From Pseudomonas sp. PSE14 (GTDB lineage Bacteria; Pseudomonadota; Gammaproteobacteria; Pseudomonadales; Pseudomonadaceae): 64,000 nt of DNA. Made by a program: the position numbers and the translations under genes. Below, piece after piece: positions 7,746 to 18,266 of this stretch. Under the pieces are notes generated by a model. The model did no database searches, was not told the origin of the DNA, and worked only from the letters and a program-made list of their open reading frames with translations. The stretch's first letter is position 1; every line of letters begins with the position of its first letter. The DNA lies in assembly GCF_029203285.1 (NCBI RefSeq), contig NZ_CP115669.1, positions 5,394,001 to 5,458,000 on the forward strand, given 5' to 3'.

Positions 7746-8654
7746 TCAGCCGAGCCCGGCTTCGGCGCGGTAGCGGGCAGCTTCGTCCACCAACCAGTCG
7801 CGGAAAGCGCCCAGGGTCGCCGATTCCACCTTGCGTTCGGGAATCATCAGGTAATAGGCATTTTCGCTCAAATAGGCATGTTGCATCGGCACGATAAGCC
7901 GCCCGTCGGCCAGCTCGCGCTGGATCAGCATCGGCGGGATCAGCGCCACGCCCATGCCGTGCATGGCCGCCTGGGCCAGCATGGAGAACAGCTCGTAGCG
8001 GGTGCCGCTCATGTCGTGGGCGACGCTCATGCCCAGCGAACCGAACCACTGACGCCAGGCGTAGGGCCGGGTGGTCTGCTGCATCAGCGGCAGCTCGGCG
8101 ATCTGTGCGGCGGACAGCTCGGTTCGCCCACCCAGCAGTTCGGGGCTGCAGACCGGTACCGGGTTCTCGTGCATGAGGAAGTTGGCCACCGTACCGGACC
8201 ACACGCCGTCGCCGAAATACAGCGCCGCATCGAACTCGGTGTCGGCGAACAGGAACGGCCGGGTGCGGTTGGTCATGTTGACCGTGACGTCCGGATGCAG
8301 GCGCTTGAAGTCCTTGAGCCGTGGCAGCAGCCACTGGGTGGCGAAGGTCGGTACCACCGCCAGCTCCAGCGCACCACCGCCCTGTTGGCCCATCACCGCC
8401 AGGGTGTCGCGCTCCACCGCGTCCAGGCGCGCAGCGACGCGGCGGCTGTAGTTGAGCCCGGCCTCGGTCAGCTTCACCCCGCGCCGCGAACGGCGGAACA
8501 GCTCGACGCCGAGGAACTCTTCCAGCGCGGCGATCTGCCGACAGATGGCGCTCTGGGTCAGCGACAGCTCCTCGGCGGCCTTGGTGAAACTTTCGTGGCG
8601 GGCGGCGGATTCGAAGGCGACCAGCGCAGCGGTGGTCGGGATCTTGCGTCGCAT
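7746..8654 (-). CDS. gcdR: LysR-family regulator, probable activator of glutarate genes (GcdR-like)
   Basis: This 302-residue LysR protein has an N-terminal winged helix-turn-helix (LVAFESAARHESFTKAAEELSL, then TQSAICRQIAALEEFLGVELF) and a C-terminal effector domain. It is divergent from gcdH, the usual position of its regulator in pseudomonads. It belongs to the GcvA-like branch (RSRRGVKLTEAG, FATQWLLPRLKDF). The ATG at 8654 is chosen because the HTH begins within a few residues; an upstream in-frame start adds sequence of no known family. The gene name rests on context; the effector (glutarate or glutaryl-CoA) is inferred. Confidence 0.82.
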   Translation of the reverse strand: MRRKIPTTAALVAFESAARHESFTKAAEELSLTQSAICRQIAALEEFLGVELFRRSRRGVKLTEAGLNYSRRVAARLDAVERDTLAVMGQQGGGALELAVVPTFATQWLLPRLKDFKRLHPDVTVNMTNRTRPFLFADTEFDAALYFGDGVWSGTVANFLMHENPVPVCSPELLGGRTELSAAQIAELPLMQQTTRPYAWRQWFGSLGMSVAHDMSGTRYELFSMLAQAAMHGMGVALIPPMLIQRELADGRLIVPMQHAYLSENAYYLMIPERKVESATLGAFRDWLVDEAARYRAEAGLG

Positions 8655-8782
8655 CGAATGCCTCTTCGGAATCTCGTGATGCGAGCGGGCCACGCAAAAC
8701 GCCTTAAATAGAGGCGGCAAGGCATAAGCACGCATCAGCAATGCAATGACGGAGTGAAAAAATAGCACAACAGCGTGCGAAT

Positions 8783-8815
8783 TAGTCAGTTGCCCGGCTT
8801 CCCGACGGCTGACTA
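8783..8815. promoter_or_regulatory. inverted repeat in the gcdR-gcdH intergenic region, candidate regulator site
   Basis: TAGTCAG at 8783-8789 is mirrored by CTGACTA at 8809-8815, a perfect 7-bp dyad with a 19-bp spacer, 65 bp before the gcdH start. It is the clearest symmetry in the 226-bp divergent region. Assignment to the LysR protein is inference from position. Confidence 0.4.
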
Positions 8816-8880
8816 GGATGGCCCACACCGTACCCGCCTAGACTTGTCGGGTCCTTCACTGTCTGTTCCGAGGTTTCTCC

Positions 8881-10062
8881 ATGGCCACCAAAGCAAGCTT
8901 CAACTGGGAAGATCCGCTGCTGCTGGATCAGCAACTCACCGAAGAAGAGCGCATGGTGCGCGACAGCGCCTACCAGTTCGCCCAGGACAAGCTGGCCCCG
9001 CGCGTACTGGAAGCCTTCCGCCACGAGCAGACCGACCCGGCGATCTTCCGCGAGATGGGCGAAACCGGCCTGCTCGGCGCGACGATCCCCGAACAGTACG
9101 GCGGCAGCGGCCTGAACTACGTGTGCTACGGCCTGATCGCCCGTGAAGTCGAGCGCATCGACTCCGGCTACCGCTCCATGATGAGCGTGCAGTCCTCCCT
9201 GGTGATGGTGCCGATCAACGAATTCGGCAACGAAGCCACCAAGCAGAAATACCTGCCGAAACTGGCCAGCGGCGAATACATCGGCTGCTTCGGCCTGACC
9301 GAGCCTGACCACGGTTCCGACCCGGGCTCGATGATCACCCGCGCCAAGAAAGTCGACGGCGGCTACCGCCTGACCGGCGCCAAGATGTGGATCACCAACA
9401 GCCCGATCGCCGACGTCTTCGTGGTCTGGGCCAAGGATGACGAAGGCCAGATCCGTGGCTTCGTCCTGGAAAAAGGCTGGGAAGGCCTGTCCGCCCCGGC
9501 GATCCACGGCAAGGTCGGCCTGCGCGCCTCGATCACCGGTGAGATCGTGATGAACAACGTGTTCGTCCCCGAAGAAAACGCCTTCCCCGAAGTGCGCGGC
9601 CTGCGCGGCCCGTTCACCTGCCTGAACTCCGCCCGCTACGGCATCTCCTGGGGCGCCCTGGGCGCTGCCGAAGCCTGCTGGCACACCGCCCGCCAGTACA
9701 CCCTGGACCGCAAGCAGTTCGGCCGCCCGCTGGCCGCCAACCAGCTGATCCAGAAGAAGCTGGCCGACATGCAGACCGAGATCACCCTCGCCCTGCAAGG
9801 CTGCCTGCGCCTGGGCCGCATGAAGGATGAAGGCACCGCCGCGGTGGAAATCACTTCGATCATGAAGCGCAACAGCTGCGGCAAGGCCCTGGACATCGCC
9901 CGCATGGCCCGCGACATGCTCGGCGGCAACGGCATCTCCGACGAGTTCGGCGTAGCCCGCCACCTGGTCAACCTGGAAGTGGTGAACACCTACGAAGGTA
10001 CCCACGATGTCCATGCGCTGATCCTCGGCCGCGCCCAGACCGGCATCCAGGCGTTCTTCTAA
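8881..10062 (+). CDS. gcdH: glutaryl-CoA dehydrogenase
   Basis: This 393-residue flavoprotein of the acyl-CoA dehydrogenase family oxidises and decarboxylates glutaryl-CoA to crotonyl-CoA in lysine, hydroxylysine and tryptophan breakdown, passing electrons to ETF. The FAD/substrate motifs are clear: [27 protein letters not shown], and [24 protein letters not shown] with the Arg expected for glutaryl carboxylate binding. The C-terminal [21 protein letters not shown] carries the catalytic Glu at about residue 372. Length equals that of other bacterial GcdH. It is followed 139 bp on by a CoA-transferase, as in other pseudomonads. Confidence 0.96.
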   Translation: MATKASFNWEDPLLLDQQLTEEERMVRDSAYQFAQDKLAPRVLEAFRHEQTDPAIFREMGETGLLGATIPEQYGGSGLNYVCYGLIAREVERIDSGYRSMMSVQSSLVMVPINEFGNEATKQKYLPKLASGEYIGCFGLTEPDHGSDPGSMITRAKKVDGGYRLTGAKMWITNSPIADVFVVWAKDDEGQIRGFVLEKGWEGLSAPAIHGKVGLRASITGEIVMNNVFVPEENAFPEVRGLRGPFTCLNSARYGISWGALGAAEACWHTARQYTLDRKQFGRPLAANQLIQKKLADMQTEITLALQGCLRLGRMKDEGTAAVEITSIMKRNSCGKALDIARMARDMLGGNGISDEFGVARHLVNLEVVNTYEGTHDVHALILGRAQTGIQAFF

Positions 10063-10201
10063 GCGCCTCGCGCCGGCCCGCCCAGCTCTTCGCAAAAGCA
10101 GGCCGGCGCACGTTCCACCTCTCGTCCGAGAGGCCCCGGGAAGGGACGTGGAGTCCCCGCACTGCGCCCTCCCCGCCCCACTTCACGTTGCAGGTGATTC
10201 C

Positions 10202-11425
10202 ATGTCCGGCGCCCTTTCGCACATCCGTGTCCTCGACCTCTCCCGCGTTCTCGCCGGCCCCTGGGCCGGGCAGATCCTCGCCGACCTCGGTGCGGAAGTG
10301 ATCAAGATCGAGCGTCCCGGCAGCGGCGACGACACCCGCGCCTGGGGCCCGCCGTTCCTCAAGGACGCCGAGGGCCGCGACACCAGCGAAGCGGCGTATT
10401 ACCTGTCGGCCAACCGCAACAAGAAATCCCTGACCATCGACTTCACCCAGCCCGAGGGCCAGCGCCTGGTGCGCGAGCTGGCGACCAAGGCCGATATCCT
10501 GCTGGAGAACTTCAAGGTCGGAGGGCTGAAGGCTTACGGCCTGGACTACGAGTCGCTCAAGGCGATCAACCCGAAGCTGATCTACTGCTCGATCACCGGC
10601 TTCGGCCAGTTCGGCCCCTACGCCAAGCGCGCCGGCTACGACTTCATGATCCAGGGCCTGGGCGGCCTGATGAGCATTACCGGCCGCTCCGACGCCGAGG
10701 AAGGCGCCGGTCCGGTGAAGGTCGGCGTGGCGCTGACCGACATCCTCACCGGCCTGTACTCGTCCACCGCGATCCTCGCCGCTCTCGCCCACCGCGACGT
10801 CAGCGGTATCGGCCAGCACATCGACATGGCGCTGCTGGACGTACAGGTCGCCTGCCTGGCCAACCAGACCCTGAACTACCTGACCACCGGCAATCCGCCG
10901 CGGCGCCTGGGCAACGCGCACCCGAACATCGTGCCGTACCAGGACTTCCCCACCGCCGACGGCGACTTCATCCTCACCGTCGGCAACGACGGGCAGTTCC
11001 GCAAGTTCGCCGAACTGGCGGGCCACCCGGAATGGGCCACCGACGAGCGCTTCGCCACCAACAAGGCCCGCGTAGCGCACCGCGACGTGCTGATCCCGCT
11101 GATCCGCCAGTCCACCGTGATGCGCACCACCGCCGAGTGGATCGCCGTACTGGAGCAGGCCAGCGTGCCGTGCGGCCCGATCAACGACCTGTCGCAGGTC
11201 TTCGCCGATCCGCAGGTGATCGCCCGCGGCCTGCGCGTGGACCTGCCGCACCCCCTGGCCGGCAGCGTGCCGCAGGTGGCCAGCCCGATCCGCCTGTCCG
11301 AGACGCCCGTCGAGTACCGCAACGCTCCGCCGACCCTCGGCCAGCACACCCAGGAGATTCTCGAAGGCGTGCTCGGCCTGGACGAAGCGGCCATCGGCAA
11401 GCTGCGCGAAAGCGGCGTCATCTGA
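10202..11425 (+). CDS. gcdG: class III (CaiB/BaiF) CoA-transferase, probable succinyl-CoA:glutarate CoA-transferase
   Basis: The 407-residue product has the family hallmarks: RVLDLSRVLAGPWAGQILADLGAEVIKIE at the N-terminus, NRNKKSLTID, and VGVALTDILTG, where Asp at about residue 180 is the expected nucleophile that forms the acyl anhydride. Class III enzymes move CoA between carboxylates. Here the neighbour gcdH makes glutarate activation with succinyl-CoA the likely reaction, supplying glutaryl-CoA. The ATG at 10202 has an AGGTG ribosome site and begins directly with the conserved domain, so the longer in-frame start at 10148 is rejected. Confidence 0.85.
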   Translation: MSGALSHIRVLDLSRVLAGPWAGQILADLGAEVIKIERPGSGDDTRAWGPPFLKDAEGRDTSEAAYYLSANRNKKSLTIDFTQPEGQRLVRELATKADILLENFKVGGLKAYGLDYESLKAINPKLIYCSITGFGQFGPYAKRAGYDFMIQGLGGLMSITGRSDAEEGAGPVKVGVALTDILTGLYSSTAILAALAHRDVSGIGQHIDMALLDVQVACLANQTLNYLTTGNPPRRLGNAHPNIVPYQDFPTADGDFILTVGNDGQFRKFAELAGHPEWATDERFATNKARVAHRDVLIPLIRQSTVMRTTAEWIAVLEQASVPCGPINDLSQVFADPQVIARGLRVDLPHPLAGSVPQVASPIRLSETPVEYRNAPPTLGQHTQEILEGVLGLDEAAIGKLRESGVI

Positions 11426-11552
11426 TTGCACGGCCCGCCAGGCGGGCCGCTACCGAGCATCTCCTGACTGGCTTCCAGCGCCGGGTTTTCACGGCCCCGT
11501 CGCTGAAAGCCAGCGGAGATCACCTTTGGCAGACCGGCGGCGCACGCCGGAC

Positions 11553-13161
<1,609 letters not shown>

Positions 13162-13184
13162 GAGCAGCCGCAAGCTGCACGCCA

Positions 13185-13220
13185 CAAGCTGCAAGCCGGG
13201 CCAGCCCGGCTTGCAGCTTG
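13185..13220. repeat. perfect 17-bp inverted repeat between ahcY and metF
   Basis: The left arm 13185-13201 is exactly mirrored by the right arm 13204-13220 with only two bases between, forming a very strong GC-rich hairpin built on CAAGCTGCAAGCCGGG. No T-run follows on either strand, so it is not a standard terminator. Further AAGCTGC-like copies flank it (13170-13180, 13221-13240), a pattern common in Pseudomonas intergenic repeats. Confidence 0.8.
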
Positions 13221-13259
13221 AAGGCTGACGCTTGACGCTGGGAAGGGAACCTTCTCCAT

Positions 13260-14105
13260 ATGTCTCAAGAACGCCGTTTCAGCTTCGAATTCTTCCCCGC
13301 CAAGACCGAAGCCGGACACGAAAAACTGATGGCCACCGCGCGCCAGCTGGCCGCGTACAAGCCTGACTTCTTCTCCTGCACCTACGGCGCCGGCGGCTCG
13401 ACCCGCGACCGCACCCTGAGCACCGTGCTGCAGCTCGACGGTGAAGTGCAGATCCCCACCGCCCCGCACCTGTCCTGCGTTGGCGACACCAAGGCCGAAC
13501 TGCGCGCCCTGCTCGCCCATTACAAGGACGCCGGCATCCGCCGCATCGTCGCCCTGCGCGGCGACCTGCCCTCGGGCATGGGCATGGCCAGCGGCGAACT
13601 GCGCTACGCCAACGAGCTGGTGGAGTTCATCCGCGCCGAAACCGGCGATCATTTCCACATCGAAGTTGCCGCCTATCCGGAAGTTCACCCGCAAGCGCGC
13701 AATTTCGAGGATGATCTTGCGAATTTCGTGCGCAAGGTCAAAGCCGGCGCCGACTCCGCCATCACACAATACTTCTTCAACGCCGACAGCTACTTCCATT
13801 TTGTCGAGCGTGCGGAGAAACTTGGTGTCAGCATTCCGGTCGTACCGGGTATCATGCCGATCACCAACTACACCAAATTGGCCCGCTTCTCCGACGCCTG
13901 TGGCGCGGAAATCCCCCGCTGGATTCGCAAGCAGCTGGAAGCCTACGGCGACGATATCGCCAGCATCCAGGCCTTTGGTGAGCAGGTCATCACCGAAATG
14001 TGCGAACGCCTCCTCGAAGGCGGCGCACCCGGTCTGCACTTCTACACCCTGAACCAGGCTGAACCCAGTCTGGCGCTCTGGAACAACCTCAAGCTCCCCC
14101 GCTGA
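13260..14105 (+). CDS. metF: 5,10-methylenetetrahydrofolate reductase
   Basis: The 281-residue FAD-dependent TIM-barrel enzyme reduces methylene-THF to methyl-THF, the methyl donor for methionine synthesis from homocysteine. Family motifs are present: FSFEFFPAKTEAG near the start, FFSCTYGAGGSTRDRT with the Glu/Asp catalytic region, ALRGDLP, and ADSAITQYFFNADSY binding FAD and folate. The length is standard for the short bacterial form without a regulatory domain. Placement directly after ahcY links homocysteine production with its remethylation; a strong hairpin separates the two genes. Confidence 0.97.
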   Translation: MSQERRFSFEFFPAKTEAGHEKLMATARQLAAYKPDFFSCTYGAGGSTRDRTLSTVLQLDGEVQIPTAPHLSCVGDTKAELRALLAHYKDAGIRRIVALRGDLPSGMGMASGELRYANELVEFIRAETGDHFHIEVAAYPEVHPQARNFEDDLANFVRKVKAGADSAITQYFFNADSYFHFVERAEKLGVSIPVVPGIMPITNYTKLARFSDACGAEIPRWIRKQLEAYGDDIASIQAFGEQVITEMCERLLEGGAPGLHFYTLNQAEPSLALWNNLKLPR

Positions 14106-14259
14106 GGATCATTGCTCCGGGCTTACCGTCCGCGATCCCGGCCAGCGCAAAGCCGGCGTATCGTGGACGGAGTGCTCCCAGCCCACGGCTGAGCGCTCGC
14201 CCCGAGCTTGAAATCACGCGCCCTCGAGCCGGCAGGTCGCCGGCCTACAGGAACCCCGC

Positions 14260-16278
14260 ATGTCCTTCTCTTCCCTCGGTCTCTCCGAGGCCCTGGCTGG
14301 CGCCGTTGAAGCCGCCGGCTACGCGCGCCCCACCCCCGTTCAGGAACGCGCCATCCCCGCCGTTCTGCAAGGCCGCGACCTGATGGTTGCCGCCCAGACC
14401 GGCACCGGCAAGACCGGCGGCTTCGCCCTCCCGGTGCTCGAGCGCCTGTTCCCCGAAGGTCACCCCGACCGCGAACACCGCCACGGCCCGCGCCAGGCGC
14501 GCGTCCTGGTTCTGACTCCGACCCGCGAGCTGGCCGCCCAGGTGCATGACAGCTTCAAGGTCTACGCTCGCGACCTGCCCCTGAAAAGCGCCTGCATCTT
14601 CGGCGGCGTCGGCATGAACCCGCAGGTCCAGGCCGTCTCCAAGGGCGTCGACGTGCTCGTCGCCTGCCCCGGTCGCCTGCTCGACCTGTGCGGCCAGGGC
14701 AGCATCGACCTGTCCCACGTGGAAATCCTGGTTCTCGATGAAGCCGACCGCATGCTCGACATGGGCTTCATCCACGACGTGAAGAAGGTCCTCGCCAAGC
14801 TGCCGCCCAAGCGCCAGAACCTGCTGTTCTCGGCGACCTTCTCGAAAGACATCGTCGACCTCGCCAACAAGCTCCTGCACAACCCGGAGCGCATCGAGGT
14901 CACCCCGCCGAACACCACCGTCGAGCGCATCGAACAGCGCGTGTTCCGCATTCCCGCCGTACAGAAGCGCGTTCTGCTGGCGCACCTGGTGACCGTAGGC
15001 GCCTGGGAACAGGTGCTGGTGTTCACCCGCACCAAACACGGCGCCAACCGCCTGGCCGAATACCTGACCAAGCACGGCCTGCCGGCCGCCGCGATCCACG
15101 GCAACAAGAGCCAGAACGCGCGCACCAAAGCCCTGGCCGACTTCAAGGCCAATGACGTGCGCATTCTGGTCGCCACCGACATCGCCGCCCGCGGCCTGGA
15201 CATCGACCAGCTGCCCCACGTGGTCAACTACGAGTTGCCGAACGTCGAGGAAGACTACGTCCACCGTATCGGCCGTACCGGCCGCGCGGGTCGTACCGGT
15301 GAGGCCATCTCCCTGGTGGCGCCGGACGAAGACAAGCTGCTCAAGGCCATCGAGCGCCTGACCAAGCAGCGCATCCCCGACGGCGATATGCAGGGCTTCG
15401 ACCCCGACGCCGTGCTGCCGGAAGTCCAGCTGCCCGAACCCAAGGAAGCCACCCAGCGCCAGCCGCGCAAGGACAAGGCCAAGCGTGGCGAGCGCAAGGA
15501 CCGCAGCAAGGAAAAGCCCCAGCAACCGCAGGCCGAGGAGCAGCAGAACGCCGCCGCTCCCGCTGCCGGCGAAGCCGCTGAAGGCGACAAGCCCGCCGGC
15601 AAGCGCCGCCGCCGTGGTGGACGTGGCAAGAAGAAGGGTGAAGGCCAGGGCAGCGACGCCCAGTCCAACACCAATGCTCAGCCGCGCCAGCAGGGACAGG
15701 GCCGCCAACAGCAGCAGCCCAAGCCCCCGCGCGCGCCGAAGGTCGATCCGGACCGCGACCCGGAAGAATTCCTCGACGACGATTTCGACAACTTCGGCAA
15801 CCGCGCCGACTACGTCAGCCCCTTCCCGGACAAGGACCAGCCGCGCGGACAGCGCCGCCGTGGCGGACAGGGCCAAGGCCAGAACCAGGGTCAGGGCCAA
15901 CAGCGCGCCCGCGGCCAGGGTGGTCAGGGCGGCGGCCAGGGCAACGGTCAGAACCGTGGCCAGGGTCAAGGTCAGGGCCGGGCCGCGAAGAAGCCCAATG
16001 GCAGCGGTCGCGGTCAGGGCCAAGGCCAGAGCGGCAACGGCCAGGGTAAGCCAGGTCAGCGCAAGCGCGGCGGCAAGGCTCCGGCCTCGCGGATGAACGA
16101 TGCCCCGCTGCGCGAGCCGAGCGAGTACGGCGCCGCCAAGCCTACCCGCCAGCCGGTGGTGATCAACAAGCGCGACCTGGTCCGCAGCGACCGCTTCCCC
16201 ACTGCCGAGCAGTTGGAAGAACTGGAACCGCGCCGCAAGACCGAGCGTCCGGCGCTGCTGACCCGCAACCGCGACTGA
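14260..16278 (+). CDS. rhlE: DEAD-box ATP-dependent RNA helicase, RhlE type with long disordered tail
   Basis: The 672-residue product has a two-domain helicase core (about 1-375). The Q motif is near residue 28, then AQTGTGKT (45-52), PTRELA, CPGRL, DEAD (160-163), SAT (191-193), ARGLD and [11 protein letters not shown]. The core matches RhlE and probably unwinds structured RNA in decay or ribosome assembly. The remaining 300 residues are low complexity, first Lys/Arg/Glu-rich and then strongly Gly/Gln-rich with GQGQ repeats and RG pairs. They end in a conserved-looking segment ([19 protein letters not shown]). From memory it corresponds to RhlE2 of P. aeruginosa. A terminator follows at once. 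Confidence 0.93.
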   Translation: MSFSSLGLSEALAGAVEAAGYARPTPVQERAIPAVLQGRDLMVAAQTGTGKTGGFALPVLERLFPEGHPDREHRHGPRQARVLVLTPTRELAAQVHDSFKVYARDLPLKSACIFGGVGMNPQVQAVSKGVDVLVACPGRLLDLCGQGSIDLSHVEILVLDEADRMLDMGFIHDVKKVLAKLPPKRQNLLFSATFSKDIVDLANKLLHNPERIEVTPPNTTVERIEQRVFRIPAVQKRVLLAHLVTVGAWEQVLVFTRTKHGANRLAEYLTKHGLPAAAIHGNKSQNARTKALADFKANDVRILVATDIAARGLDIDQLPHVVNYELPNVEEDYVHRIGRTGRAGRTGEAISLVAPDEDKLLKAIERLTKQRIPDGDMQGFDPDAVLPEVQLPEPKEATQRQPRKDKAKRGERKDRSKEKPQQPQAEEQQNAAAPAAGEAAEGDKPAGKRRRRGGRGKKKGEGQGSDAQSNTNAQPRQQGQGRQQQQPKPPRAPKVDPDRDPEEFLDDDFDNFGNRADYVSPFPDKDQPRGQRRRGGQGQGQNQGQGQQRARGQGGQGGGQGNGQNRGQGQGQGRAAKKPNGSGRGQGQGQSGNGQGKPGQRKRGGKAPASRMNDAPLREPSEYGAAKPTRQPVVINKRDLVRSDRFPTAEQLEELEPRRKTERPALLTRNRD

Positions 16279-16289
16279 TGCTGATTAGA

Positions 16290-16319
16290 GAGACCGCCCT
16301 TCGGGGCGGTTTCTTTTTG
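16290..16319 (+). terminator. rho-independent terminator of rhlE
   Basis: A 7-bp GC stem ACCGCCC / GGGCGGT with a TTCG tetraloop (16293-16310) is followed by TTCTTTTT, just 14 bases after the rhlE stop. Confidence 0.92.
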
Positions 16320-16360
16320 CCCGGGAGTTATGGGGCTCCCTGGATACCGGAAGGCTTTTC

Positions 16361-16428
16361 GTAGGAGCGAGATTGCCCGCGAACTGAGTCCGCAGCGGAG
16401 CTTGTTCGCGAGCAAGCTCGCTCCTACA
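16361..16428. repeat. REP pair (BIME)
   Basis: A forward REP unit (TAGGAGCGAG..., slightly degenerate) at 16361-16384 and a reverse unit at about 16405-16428 flank a spacer containing CCGCAGCGGAGC. The unit sits between two terminators in the 226-bp gap between convergent rhlE and the ABC operon. Confidence 0.9.
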
Positions 16429-16459
16429 AGAGCCGCGCCCTCGCACACCGAACAAGCAC

Positions 16460-16486
16460 AAAAAAGCCGCCCGAAGGCGGCTTTTT
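16460..16486 (-). terminator. terminator of the amino-acid ABC operon (bidirectional form)
   Basis: AAAAAGCCGCC and GGCGGCTTTTT form a 10-bp stem with a small loop. On the minus strand it follows the ATPase gene stop by about 18 bases and ends in a T-run; by symmetry it can also act on the plus strand. Confidence 0.88.
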
Positions 16487-16504
16487 GCCCAACGGCACCG
16501 AACC

Positions 16505-17239
16505 TCAGAGCACCTGCCGCAGGAAAGTCTGCGCACGCGGGTCCTGGGGCTGGGCGAAGAACTGCGCGGGCGGCGCGTCCTCCAGCAGCTTGCCGTGATC
16601 GAAGAACAGCACGCGGTCGGCAACTTCGCGGGCGAATCCCATTTCGTGGGTGACGCAGACCATGGTCATGCCTTCCACGGCCAGGGTTTTCATCACATCC
16701 AGCACCTCGCCGACCATCTCCGGGTCGAGCGCCGAGGTCGGCTCGTCGAACAGCATCACCTTCGGATCCATGCACAGCGCACGGGCAATGGCCACGCGCT
16801 GCTGCTGGCCACCGGAGAGGCGCGAGGGGTACTCGTTGGCCTTCTGGCCGATGCCGACCTTGGCCAGCAGCGCCTTGGCCTTCTCCTCACGCTCGGCCTT
16901 GCCGCGCTTGCGCACGACTTTCTGCGCCAGGCACAGGTTCTCCAGCACGGTCATGTGCGGGAACAGGTTGAAGTGCTGGAACACCATGCCGACTTCGCGG
17001 CGGTAGGCATTGATGTCGGTCTTGGGGTTGGCCAGGTCGACGCCGTCGATGCTCACCGAGCCGGAATCGAACTCCTCCAGACCATTCAGGCAGCGCAGGA
17101 AGGTGGACTTGCCCGAGCCGGACGGGCCGATCACCACCACCACTTCCCCCTTGGCCACGCCAGTAGTCACGTCATCGACCGCACGAACGACTTGGCCGCG
17201 GGTATCGAAGACCTTGGTCAGGTTACGAACTTCAATCAC
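16505..17239 (-). CDS. polar amino-acid ABC transporter ATP-binding protein (GlnQ type)
   Basis: This 244-residue ATPase has Walker [10 protein letters not shown], the GlnQ/HisP-type Q-loop [17 protein letters not shown], signature LSGGQQQR, Walker [15 protein letters not shown] and the switch segment [15 protein letters not shown]. The [10 protein letters not shown] block is diagnostic of polar amino-acid importers. It overlaps the permease gene by eight bases, so the two are translated together. The ligand is unknown. From memory, the three-gene set stands next to opgH in P. aeruginosa as well. Confidence 0.92.
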   Translation of the reverse strand: MIEVRNLTKVFDTRGQVVRAVDDVTTGVAKGEVVVVIGPSGSGKSTFLRCLNGLEEFDSGSVSIDGVDLANPKTDINAYRREVGMVFQHFNLFPHMTVLENLCLAQKVVRKRGKAEREEKAKALLAKVGIGQKANEYPSRLSGGQQQRVAIARALCMDPKVMLFDEPTSALDPEMVGEVLDVMKTLAVEGMTMVCVTHEMGFAREVADRVLFFDHGKLLEDAPPAQFFAQPQDPRAQTFLRQVL

Positions 17240-18194
17240 TTTGGCCGAGCCTCCGTTCCAGACGGCCTGCCAGGTGCGACAGCGGCAGGTTGATCACAAG
17301 GTAGAGCGCCGCGACGCAGAACCAGATTTCGAAGGTGGAGAACGAGGTGGTGATCGCCTCGCGGCCGCTCTTGGTCAGTTCGGTGATGGCGATTACCGAG
17401 ACCAGCGAGGTGTCCTTCACCAGACTGATGAACTGCCCGGCCAGCGGTGGCAGCACGCGCTTGAAGGCCTGCGGCAGGATCACATGGCGCATCGACTGCG
17501 CGGCGTTCAGGCCCAGGGATCGCGCCGCCTCGTCCTGGCCACGGGCGATGGACTGCACGCCGGCACGGACGATCTCGGCCACATAGGCACCGGTGAACAG
17601 CGCCAGCGCGGCCACACCCGCGAACTCGCGGGACAGGTTCAGCACCGTGCCGATGAAGAAGTAGAAGATGAAAATCTGCACCAGTAGCGGCGTGCCACGC
17701 ACCAGCTCGACGTAGAGGGTCGACAGGTCGTGCAGGGTCGGGTTCTTCGACAGGCGGCAGAGACCAGCCAGCAGGCCGATCAGCAGGCCGATGGCGCCGG
17801 AGATGAAGGAGATCCACAGCGTGGTCCACAGGCCCCAGGCCAACGGCCCGGCCGCCCAATGGCGCTGCACGCCGACCACATCGCCCTCGGCGACATCGTC
17901 ATTCTCGGCGAACTGCAGGCTGTCGGCGGCCACGCTCAGCACCTGCTGCTGGCCATCCTCGCCCTGCAGGGTGACGCGCGCGTCGTGCCCGGTCTGTTCG
18001 ATCTTCTCCACCCGCGAGATGCCCTCGGCCCGCTGCGGCTCCTCCGCCTGGTAGGCGAAGTACTGCGGGACGCGATTCCAGCGCCACTCGTAGGAAATCA
18101 GCGAAGTGGAGTACCAAAGCCCGAAGCCGATCAGCAGGATGATCAGGCCGGTCAGCCCATGCCAGGGCCAGGTTGCGCGTTTCGTTCTAGCCAC
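17232..18194 (-). CDS. polar amino-acid ABC transporter permease with a periplasmic insertion
   Basis: The 320-residue permease is longer than usual. After a first membrane helix (about 13-32) comes a soluble, charged stretch of about 75 residues ([15 protein letters not shown] to [11 protein letters not shown]) predicted to be periplasmic. The HisM/GlnP core follows: [31 protein letters not shown] and the EAA coupling loop [25 protein letters not shown]. It is the only permease in the operon, so a homodimer is expected. It is encoded between the binding protein and the ATPase. Confidence 0.9.
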   Translation of the reverse strand: MARTKRATWPWHGLTGLIILLIGFGLWYSTSLISYEWRWNRVPQYFAYQAEEPQRAEGISRVEKIEQTGHDARVTLQGEDGQQQVLSVAADSLQFAENDDVAEGDVVGVQRHWAAGPLAWGLWTTLWISFISGAIGLLIGLLAGLCRLSKNPTLHDLSTLYVELVRGTPLLVQIFIFYFFIGTVLNLSREFAGVAALALFTGAYVAEIVRAGVQSIARGQDEAARSLGLNAAQSMRHVILPQAFKRVLPPLAGQFISLVKDTSLVSVIAITELTKSGREAITTSFSTFEIWFCVAALYLVINLPLSHLAGRLERRLGQSD

Positions 18195-18266
18195 GAATCT
18201 CTACCGTGAAAATGCGAACGCGCAGGCCGGGGCCTGCGCGTCGGGTGAACCAGCGTCAGACGCGGA

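Noticed and set aside
11431-11449. GC-rich hairpin after the CoA-transferase gene as a terminator
   Set aside because: The stem CGGCCCGCC/GGCGGGCCG has almost no loop and is not followed by a T-run.
14245-16023. A 592-codon minus-strand frame opposite rhlE
   Set aside because: It mirrors the helicase frame and its low-complexity tail; no motif or ribosome site.
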